Shown: positions 35,201 through 40,403 of the stretch, piece after piece
Numbering within the stretch: the stretch's first letter is position 1
How the letters are laid out: the number at the start of each line of letters is the position of its first letter
From: Actinomadura rubrisoli
GTDB lineage: Bacteria; Actinomycetota; Actinomycetes; Streptosporangiales; Streptosporangiaceae
Assembly: GCF_004349215.1 (NCBI RefSeq)
Contig: NZ_SMKU01000044.1
Coordinates: forward strand, 1 to 40,403
Reading direction: 5' to 3'
Length of the DNA stretch: 40,403 nt
Position numbers and translations under genes: made by a program
The notes under the pieces: generated by a model
Told to the model about the DNA's origin: nothing
The model's database searches: none
Seen by the model: the letters and a program-made list of their open reading frames with translations, nothing else

Positions 35201-35338
35201 AAGGACCGGGGGGCGCTGGTGTATCCGACCGGCCCGGCCTGGAACATCCTCAAGCTCAAGCCGCCGCTGACGTTCACGCCCGCCCACGCCGACGAGTTCG
35301 CGGCGGCGCTGGACGCCGTCCTAGAGGAGGGCTGGTGA
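32264..35338 (+). CDS. Trifunctional-looking fusion: APH-type kinase, inactive M23 domain, class III aminotransferase/phospho-lyase
   Basis: This 1024-residue protein joins three domains. Residues about 45-330 are an aminoglycoside-phosphotransferase-like kinase, with catalytic Asp243 (HHDLNAFNVL) and metal Asp265 (VIDFGD). Residues about 455-560 are an M23/LytM fold in which the zinc ligands are lost: Glu466 replaces His in ELGLD, Gly515 replaces His in LYTGLS, and Arg546/Arg548 replace HxH in RVRIQ. Residues about 590-1020 are a class III PLP enzyme with Lys866 (MGKAIGNGFPM) and FVNSGSEAND. The last domain resembles the AGXT2L/ETNPPL phospho-lyases and the first the hydroxylysine-kinase branch. 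It may therefore phosphorylate an amino alcohol and then eliminate phosphate and ammonia to give an aldehyde. ATG 32264 has only a weak ribosome site, but ATGA coupling explains it. Confidence 0.88.
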   Translation: MNHDIRSPLTPPAMGDQSVPPHTDDRTVTEDGGAADARFERITAGVPEVTDAFMRDVLRDVYGLGAAALRPLAGETDRNTHVVDDAGAEYVLKITTVAERRAAEFQAALLGHLADRRLGFAVPRVVRSRSGEAATVVDGLLVRLLTWVPGTPLAEAPRRSPELLADVGAAAGRLAEAMATFAHPEPPDPHYWEFAHSGAALAGSVPHVRDPDLRAALGRIQARHLPVLDERLGGLPVAVVHHDLNAFNVLTGRDGPWRRVSGVIDFGDAAAAPRIADLAVLASSAMRGADRPLGVAAALTAAYHGARPLGEDEIDLLFPLIAVRSALVAATTARLDAGRRHGDPRHRSAAAADLVRLLSGIPAEVGTAALRRACGLPAHPATAPAAAWLAGGAASATAPVEGPLGAVDLGVTGECFDGADPREPDSLRAAARAGILAHRPGVPVARYGEPRFLAPRKRGEGGGDIELGLDVFAPAGTPVRAPLAGRVDGAGVAGTDLVLWHEPSDGVRFGTLYTGLSTDLAPGEEVTAGAPIGRVSSDTGDGLPPRVRIQATAVPVAAWTAVPHRAPDHEREMWRELFPDPTPLLGEQDAVTAWTPTADRALRGRHEHLPESHPTYFSRPIAMVRARDCRFYDERGRSYLDALNNVTLVGHSHPRLVEVANRQLGRLNTNTRFVYDVLSEYAERLTATLPDGLDVVYFVNSGSEANDLALRMSRYLTKREDVVIIDDAYHGYTSVVADVSPSRYRHYGKPDTTHPTPVPDRYRGLYGYDDPDAGARYAGHVIETFDRLAAEGRPPAAYLFEALLAGGGQVVLPPGYLAPVFAAASRHGALTIADEVQVGFGRLGEAFWGFQTQGADIVPDFVTMGKAIGNGFPMAAMVTTREISRAFDPAGRFFSTYGGNPVACAVGLELLNIVEDEGLQHNALVTGEYLRERLAALADRHELIGDVRGQGFYSGVEFVRDRETKEPASEETLIICERLKDRGALVYPTGPAWNILKLKPPLTFTPAHADEFAAALDAVLEEGW

Positions 35339-35340
35339 CC

Positions 35341-36993
35341 ATGACCGACGCCGACCTGGTGCTGCTCGGCGGCAACGTCCTCACGCTGGACGAGGAGTCC
35401 CGGACCGCGACCGCGGTCGCGGTGTCCGGCGACCGGATCCTCGCCGTGGGCGGCGACGGCGACGTGCGGGCGCTCGCGGGCCCGTCCACCACCGTTATCG
35501 ACCTCGCCGGGCGGACGGTGCTGCCGGGCATCAACGACGCGCACCTGCATCTGGCGATGTTCGGCCTCGCCGGGCCGCCGTACTCGGCGGACCTGAACGG
35601 CATCGCCTCGCTGGAGGACCTGCGCGGCGCGCTCGCCGAGGCGCCGCCCGGCCCCGGCGGCGGCGACTGGCTGGTGGGCGAGGGCTGGCGCGAGGCGAAC
35701 ATCCCCGAGTTCGACGGGGAGCCCGGCCCGCACCGCACCCTGATCGACGCGGCCACCGGGGACCGCCCGGCGATCCTGCACCACGCGTCGCGGCACTCGA
35801 TCCTGGTCAACACCGCCGCGCTGCGCCTGGCCGGGATCACGCGCGACACCCCCGCCCCGGCGGGCGGGCACATCGTCGCCGGCCCGGACGGCGAGCCCAC
35901 CGGCCTGCTTCTGGAGTCGGCGAAGGAGCTGGTCACCCGGCACGTCCCGGCGCATTCGGAGCGGGAGCGGCTGGACGCGATCGTCTCGGCGATGGCGACG
36001 CTGAACGCGCTCGGCATCACGAGCGTCACCGACCCGATCGTGTGGCCGGAGCTCCTGCGCGACTACATCACCCTGCACCGGCAGGGCCGCATGACGGTGC
36101 GTGTCAACGCGCTGCTGCACTGGGACTGGCCGTCGCCGTCCAGCACGTCCGAGGGCCTGGCGACGGCGCTGGGCTACGCGGGGGTGTCCACCGGGCTCGG
36201 CGACGACTGGCTGCGGATCGGCGGCTGCAAGCTGTTCGCCGACGGGGTGCCCACCCAGTGCACCGCCTGGCTGCACCGGCCCTACCCCGAGGGCGGCCAC
36301 GGCCACCTCGTCACCCACGGCGACGACGAGGACGCCCGCTACGAGGAGCTCATGCGCCTGATCGAGCTCGTCCACCGGCACCGGCTCCAGGCCCAGGTGC
36401 ACGTCACGGGCGACCGGGCGGCGGACGCGGCCATCGACGGCATGGTCCGCGCGCTCAAGGCCGACCCGTGGCCGGAGGCGCGGCACGCCCTCATCCACGG
36501 GACCCTGCTGTCGGAGGAGTCCTACGCCCGGCTGGCCGAGCACGGCATCGGCGTGATCACCAGCTCGCTGATGAAGTCGCACAGCGGCGCGTCGATGACC
36601 CGCTCCATCGGCGCCGACCGGTGGGCGCGGGCCTTCCCCGCCGGCGCGCTGCTCGCCGCGGGCGTCCACGTCGCCGACAGCTCGGACGCGCCGGTCACCT
36701 TCCCCGACTGGCGGCGCGGCGTCGCCACCTTCGTCGGCGCCGCCCCGGGCCCGTTCGCCGACGTCCCGCAGGACCTGCGGCTCACCCGCGAGCAGGCGCT
36801 CCGCCTGTGGACCACGGCGGGCGCCCACTTCGAGCACGCCGAGCGGCGCAAGGGCTCGCTCGCCCCCGGCCGCCTCGCCGACCTCGTCGTCCTGGACGGG
36901 GACGTCATGACGGTCGAGGACGACATGCTCCAGCACGTCACGCCCGTCCTGACCATCGCGGGCGGCCGGATCGTCCACAACCGGGACGCATAG
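35341..36993 (+). CDS. YtcJ-type metal-dependent amidohydrolase
   Basis: The 550-residue enzyme is a member of amidohydrolase family 3. The N-terminal beta-sandwich (LVLLGGNVLTLDEES, GDRILAVGGDGDV) precedes the metal motif HLH in GINDAHLHLAMFG. Later come WLVGEGWREANIPEF, LQAQVHVTGDRAADAAIDG, ARHALIHG and the C-terminal DSSDAPVTFPDWRRG. YtcJ proteins hydrolyse amides, formamides or carbamates. ATG 35341 has GAGGAGG ten bases upstream. GTG 35335, overlapping the previous stop, is also possible. In this operon it could free an amine from an N-acyl form, which is a guess from context. Confidence 0.88.
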   Translation: MTDADLVLLGGNVLTLDEESRTATAVAVSGDRILAVGGDGDVRALAGPSTTVIDLAGRTVLPGINDAHLHLAMFGLAGPPYSADLNGIASLEDLRGALAEAPPGPGGGDWLVGEGWREANIPEFDGEPGPHRTLIDAATGDRPAILHHASRHSILVNTAALRLAGITRDTPAPAGGHIVAGPDGEPTGLLLESAKELVTRHVPAHSERERLDAIVSAMATLNALGITSVTDPIVWPELLRDYITLHRQGRMTVRVNALLHWDWPSPSSTSEGLATALGYAGVSTGLGDDWLRIGGCKLFADGVPTQCTAWLHRPYPEGGHGHLVTHGDDEDARYEELMRLIELVHRHRLQAQVHVTGDRAADAAIDGMVRALKADPWPEARHALIHGTLLSEESYARLAEHGIGVITSSLMKSHSGASMTRSIGADRWARAFPAGALLAAGVHVADSSDAPVTFPDWRRGVATFVGAAPGPFADVPQDLRLTREQALRLWTTAGAHFEHAERRKGSLAPGRLADLVVLDGDVMTVEDDMLQHVTPVLTIAGGRIVHNRDA

Positions 36994-37071
36994 CCGAATC
37001 GTTCATGCGAAGGGTGTTCTGCAGGCGGCACAGTGGGGAGGACCTCGTCTGATCACCGAAAGGAGCGGACG

Positions 37072-37437
37072 ATGGCGGACGAGGACGAGCTCATCGAGCT
37101 GGAGCGCGCGGGCTGGCGGGCGCTGTCCACCGGCGGCGCGGCCGCCGCGGACTTCTACGGCCGCGTCCTGGACGGCGAGGTGGTCATGCTGCTGCCGGGC
37201 GGGATGCGGCTGACGGACCGGGCGGAGATCGTGCGGTCGATGAGCGGCCCGCCATGGGCGGAGCACCGGCTGGAGGAGCCGCGGGTGCTCCGTCCGGCGT
37301 CCGGCACGGGCCTGGTGACCTACGGAGCGGTGGCCCGCCGGGAGGGCTCGCCGGAGTACTCCGCCCTCGTCAGCAGCCTGTACGTGCTCCGCGACGACGG
37401 CTGGAAGATGGCCCTGCACCAGCAGACCCCAAGGTGA
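37072..37437 (+). CDS. DUF4440/SnoaL-like domain protein
   Basis: The 121-residue NTF2-fold protein begins ELIELERAGWRALSTGGAAAADFYGRVLDGEVVMLLPGG (residues about 5-45) and ends LVSSLYVLRDDGWKMALHQQTPR, the usual DUF4440 end. Such proteins bind small ligands and no reaction can be inferred. ATG 37072 has AAGGAG seven bases upstream. A gap of 78 bp separates it from the amidohydrolase, so it may or may not belong to that operon. Confidence 0.82.
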   Translation: MADEDELIELERAGWRALSTGGAAAADFYGRVLDGEVVMLLPGGMRLTDRAEIVRSMSGPPWAEHRLEEPRVLRPASGTGLVTYGAVARREGSPEYSALVSSLYVLRDDGWKMALHQQTPR

Positions 37438-37524
37438 ACACGCCTCATTTTGCTACTTTGGCAATGCGATTTGTCGTTCTGTTGCTCGATCGCCGATGAT
37501 TTCCCTGATGGGGAGGTATGAGGC

Positions 37525-38583
37525 ATGAGCGAACAAGCAGAACGGGCGATGGACTCGCCGGAGGGCACGCGCCGGTACGACGTCGTGGTGGCCGGGGGCG
37601 GTGCGGCCGGGCTGAGCGCGGCGCTCACCCTGGGCCGGGCGCGGCGCTCGGTGCTGGTCGTCGACGCCGGGGAGCCGCGCAACGGCCCGGCGGACGGGGT
37701 GCACAACTACCTGGGGCAGGAGGGCGTCCCGCCCGGGGAACTGCTCGCCCGGGGCCGCCGCGAGATGGCCGGATACGGCGGCGAACTCGCCGAGGGCACC
37801 GTGGCGGCGGCGCGGCGCGAGGAGGACGGCGGGTTCCGGGTGGAGCTCTCGGACGGCCGCTCGGTGCTCGCCAGGCGCCTGCTGGTGACGACCGGCCTGG
37901 CCGACGAGCTGCCCGACGTCCCGGGGCTGGCCCAGCGGTGGGGGCGCGAGGTGCTGCACTGCCCCTACTGCCATGGCTGGGAGGTGCGCGACCAGCCCAT
38001 CGGCGTCCTCGCCACCGGCCCGATGGGCGTGGAGCAGGCGCTGCTGTGGAGGCAGTGGAGCGAGCACGTGACACTGTTCCTCCACACGGCCCCGGAGCCG
38101 GACGACGACGCCTGCGAGCGCCTCGCCGCCCGCGGTATCGCGTTGGCCGACGGCCGGGTCGAGGGACTGCGGGTCGAGGAGGACCGGCTGACCGGCGTCG
38201 TCCTCGCGGGCGGGCGCGCCGTGGCCGTCCGTGCCCTGGTCGTGGCGCCGCTGTCCACCGTCCGCGCCGGCGTCCTGACCGGCCTGGGCCTTGAGACCGC
38301 CGAGATGGAGATGAAGGGGCACGTGCTGGGCACCTACGTCCCAGTCGACCCGTCGGGCGCGACCGCGGTGCCGGGCGTGTGGGCGGCGGGCAACGTCGCC
38401 AATGTCGCCGAGACCGTCATCGGCTCCGCGAACGCCGGGACGCGCGCGGCGGCGGCGATGAACGCCGACCTGGTCGCCGAGGACACCCGCCGGGCCGTGG
38501 ACGCCCGCCGCGCCCCGTTCTCCGCGGCCATGGAGCGCGAGTCCTGCGAACGCGTCCTCGGCGACCGTCGCCATGGTCTCTGA
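37525..38583 (+). CDS. Thioredoxin-reductase-like FAD oxidoreductase
   Basis: The 352-residue flavoprotein binds FAD through GGGAAG (24-29) and has the thioredoxin-reductase layout. The redox Cys pair is Cys146/Cys149 in HCPYCHGWEVRD, and the C-terminal FAD motif is PGVWAAGNVANV. The NADPH-binding site is weak: instead of GGGDSA the sequence reads ATGPMGVEQALL. This subgroup, with CPYCHGWE, is common in actinomycetes and is not the housekeeping TrxB. ATG 37525 has GGGAGG nine bases upstream. The 87-bp AT-richer gap before it probably holds its own promoter. Confidence 0.87.
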   Translation: MSEQAERAMDSPEGTRRYDVVVAGGGAAGLSAALTLGRARRSVLVVDAGEPRNGPADGVHNYLGQEGVPPGELLARGRREMAGYGGELAEGTVAAARREEDGGFRVELSDGRSVLARRLLVTTGLADELPDVPGLAQRWGREVLHCPYCHGWEVRDQPIGVLATGPMGVEQALLWRQWSEHVTLFLHTAPEPDDDACERLAARGIALADGRVEGLRVEEDRLTGVVLAGGRAVAVRALVVAPLSTVRAGVLTGLGLETAEMEMKGHVLGTYVPVDPSGATAVPGVWAAGNVANVAETVIGSANAGTRAAAAMNADLVAEDTRRAVDARRAPFSAAMERESCERVLGDRRHGL

Positions 38584-38852
38584 CGCCGCGAGCGGATACG
38601 GGTATACGCGCATTTTTGGCGACATTCCGCTCGGCTTCCCGGGGGATATCCGGAACGGTGTGTCCTCGGGGCGGCGGATATATCTTCGTGATCGGGAGGA
38701 CCAGGGGGAGAGGCGGCCTGCCTGGTGGACGGAGGCCCGCCCGCGCTGATCACCGCCCGCGCCCGTGATCCGGTTTCCGGGGCGAAAGGTGAGAAAGCCG
38801 ATCTGGTGGGTAAAGCGACCGTCGCCATGGTCCTCTCCCCTCGGGAACTTGG
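38584..38852. other. Intergenic region before the two-component pair
   Basis: No coding sequence is convincing in these 269 bp. Visible items are ATACGGGTAT (38596-38605) and GGATATCC (38644-38651), both short palindromes, and two CGGATA copies (38594 and 38675). They may belong to a promoter for the kinase gene, but I cannot define -35 and -10 boxes with confidence. Confidence 0.4.
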
Positions 38853-39701
38853 ATGACTCCACAGCCCCGCCGCGATGCCGCCCGCCGATTCGCCGCCCTC
38901 GTCGAGGCCGACCGCGCGGAGATCGTCTCGCGGTGCGAGGGCGCCCCGCCCGAGGCCGGTGAGGTGCTCGACGACGTCGTGGCCGGTGTGAGGGACGGCG
39001 CCGGACGGGGCGGCGGGCGGACGCTCAGCGAGTGCTTCGCCCGGTGGGCCGCGCGGCGCCTGAGGGACGATCCCGGCCTCGCCGAGCCGTTCGCCACCGC
39101 CCTGGCGGCCCTGAACGAGAGCCTGGAGCGGCGCCACGTCGCCCGGACCCGGCAGGAGGAGCGGCGGCGGATCGCGCGGGAGCTGCACGACCGGCTCGGC
39201 GAGGAGCTGACGGTGGCGCTCCGGCGGATCGAGCTGCGGAGCCTGATGGGGGGCAGCGGGTCCGACGCCGCCGAGCAGGCGATCGTCGGGGCGATGGACC
39301 GGCTCCGGGAGATCACCTCGGAGCTGGTGCTGGAGCCGGTCACCGATCTGCGGGAGGCGCTGCGCGAGCACGTGGTGGCCGTCGCGGACCCGCGGCTGCG
39401 GCTGTGGGTCGCCGGCGAGGGGGACCACGCGCCGCCGGAGGTGCTGACGGAGGCGTTCTTCGTGCTCCGGCAGGCCGTCCGGAACGCGATCGCGCACGGG
39501 GACGCCTCGCGGATCGTGGTCGAGGTCGACGTGGGGACGCGGCTGCTGCGGGGCCGGGTCAGCGACGACGGGCGGGGCTTCACCGGCGAGCCCGGGGTGG
39601 GGATCACCTCGATGCGCGAGCGGGCGGAGTCCGTCGGCGGCACGGTGACGATCGAGGGCGGCCGGGGGACGTGCGTGGAGCTGCGGGTGCCGCTGTGCTG
39701 A
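38853..39701 (+). CDS. Soluble NarL-type sensor histidine kinase
   Basis: The 282-residue kinase has no membrane segment. Residues 1-95 are helical and of unknown type and may be the input domain. The dimerisation/phospho-acceptor segment EERRRIARELHDRLGEEL carries His112. The HATPase part has the N-box QAVRNAIAHG (near 212) and the G-box DDGRGFTGEPGVGITSMRERAE. It pairs with the response regulator that overlaps its 3' end by 7 bp. The signal is presumably cytoplasmic. Confidence 0.92.
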   Translation: MTPQPRRDAARRFAALVEADRAEIVSRCEGAPPEAGEVLDDVVAGVRDGAGRGGGRTLSECFARWAARRLRDDPGLAEPFATALAALNESLERRHVARTRQEERRRIARELHDRLGEELTVALRRIELRSLMGGSGSDAAEQAIVGAMDRLREITSELVLEPVTDLREALREHVVAVADPRLRLWVAGEGDHAPPEVLTEAFFVLRQAVRNAIAHGDASRIVVEVDVGTRLLRGRVSDDGRGFTGEPGVGITSMRERAESVGGTVTIEGGRGTCVELRVPLC

Positions 39702-40318
39702 CCGTCCTGCTCGTGGACGACCACACGCTGGTCCGGCAGGGCGTCCGGGAGATCCTGGAGACCCAGGAGGACCTGCGGGTGGTCGCCGAGGCGGGGGACG
39801 GGGAGGAGGCCGTCGCGGCCGCCGCTGCGAGCAGGCCGCACGTGGTGCTGCTGGACGTGGAGATGCCGGGGACGGACGCGGCGGCGACCGTCCGGCGCAT
39901 CCGCGCGTGCTCCCCGGACTCCCAGGTGATCATCCTGAGCATGCACGAGGGCCCGCGGCTGCTGGAGGGCCTCCTGGACGCGGGGATCCGCGGCTACCTG
40001 CTGAAGACCGTCCCGTGGGAGGAACTGGTCGCGGCGATCCGGGCGGTGCGGGACGACGGGAGCCGGATCGTGCTGGGCGTGTCCCGGCGCAGCCTGCCCC
40101 GGGGCGAGCGGTCGGTGCGGCTGACCGAGCGGGAGCGGCAGGTGCTCGCGCTGACCGCGCGGGCGCTGAGCAACCGGCAGATCGCCTCGCGGCTGTCGCT
40201 GACCGAGGCGACCGTCAAGCGGCATCTGCGCAGCGTGTTCGCCAAGCTCGGGGCCGGGTCCCGGCTGGACGCGGTGAACCGCGCGGTGGCGGCGGGCCTG
40301 ATCGAGCCGGAGCTCTGA
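39695..40318 (+). CDS. LuxR/NarL-family response regulator
   Basis: The 207-residue regulator has a receiver domain with LLVDDH, phospho-acceptor Asp54 (VVLLDVEMPG) and the Lys of YLLKTV. A C-terminal LuxR helix-turn-helix follows (LTERERQVLALTARALSNRQIASRL, TEATVKRHLRSVFAKLG). I chose GTG 39695, which overlaps the kinase stop and gives the shortest normal lead before LTVLLVDD; no ATG is near. Its targets cannot be seen in this window. Confidence 0.92.
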   Translation: MLTVLLVDDHTLVRQGVREILETQEDLRVVAEAGDGEEAVAAAAASRPHVVLLDVEMPGTDAAATVRRIRACSPDSQVIILSMHEGPRLLEGLLDAGIRGYLLKTVPWEELVAAIRAVRDDGSRIVLGVSRRSLPRGERSVRLTERERQVLALTARALSNRQIASRLSLTEATVKRHLRSVFAKLGAGSRLDAVNRAVAAGLIEPEL

Positions 40319-40391
40319 CGACCCCCGACCGGGCCTCGACGGCGGCGGCCTACGTTGGCCGCGATCGTTGCCCAGGGAAGGGAGGGCGGGG

Positions 40392-40403
40392 CTGTCTCTT
40401 ATA
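40392..40403 (+). other. Residual Nextera/Tn5 mosaic-end adapter sequence
   Basis: The last 12 bases, CTGTCTCTTATA, equal the first 12 of the 19-base Tn5 mosaic end used in Nextera libraries. They are very probably untrimmed adapter and not genomic DNA. Bases 40319-40391 are non-coding, with nothing recognisable. Confidence 0.9.

Noticed and set aside
37438..37524. Regulator palindrome before the thioredoxin-reductase-like gene (GCGAT and ATCGC arms, TTGC and GCAA arms)
   Set aside because: The arms are only 4-5 bp with long spacers, at the level expected by chance; only AT-richness supports a promoter.

Overview
The window is 40.4 kb of very GC-rich DNA (by eye well above 70% GC, with almost every third codon position G or C). 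Gene families, frequent GTG starts, 1-8 bp gene overlaps and a twin-arginine secreted peptidase all point to a filamentous actinomycete, plausibly Actinomadura or a relative; the genus is an inference. The window looks like one whole assembly contig. Its last 12 bases match the start of the Nextera/Tn5 mosaic end, and its first 114 bases are an exact copy of bases 177-290, probably an assembly-end artefact.

Left part (115-6939, mostly minus strand): the 3' end of an unknown gene, a HEAT-like protein built from an internal duplication, a Tat-exported M28 metallopeptidase with a fibronectin-like tail, and a four-gene operon. That operon encodes a ribbon-helix-helix regulator, a DUF4097 protein and a DrrA/DrrB-type ABC exporter. 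Its promoter appears leaderless and carries two TGACGTCA palindromes exactly between the -35 and -10 boxes.

Kdp region (7078-16188, plus strand): a complete high-affinity potassium uptake locus, in the order small membrane protein, 27-residue peptide, kdpF, kdpA, kdpB, kdpC, kdpD, kdpE. All genes overlap or nearly touch. Upstream lie four helically phased GYYARG repeats, the last exactly at the -35 position, which look like the KdpE activation site. KdpC carries an insertion of about 110 residues and KdpD a proline-rich C-terminal tail. A SnoaL-like gene and a DacB-type PBP4 follow.

Catabolic region (18452-36993, possibly to 38583): a MarR gene sits between two oppositely oriented operons. 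The leftward operon encodes an HMG-CoA-lyase-like protein, a crotonase, a class III CoA transferase, a second enoyl-CoA hydratase, an acyl-CoA synthetase and a nitronate-monooxygenase-family flavoprotein. The rightward operon encodes an aldehyde dehydrogenase, a class III aminotransferase, a spermidine/putrescine-type ABC importer, a 1024-residue fusion (kinase, dead M23 domain, class III aminotransferase/phospho-lyase) and a YtcJ-type amidohydrolase. Both operons have a closely similar 17-bp palindrome containing the -35 TTGACA, which suggests one MarR regulon. I infer a pathway in which an amine or amino alcohol is imported, converted to an aldehyde, oxidised to an acid, activated with CoA and cleaved. 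The substrate is unknown. This is the best candidate for an undescribed system here.

Right end (37072-40318): a DUF4440 protein, a thioredoxin-reductase-like flavoprotein, and a soluble NarL-type histidine kinase with its LuxR-family response regulator.
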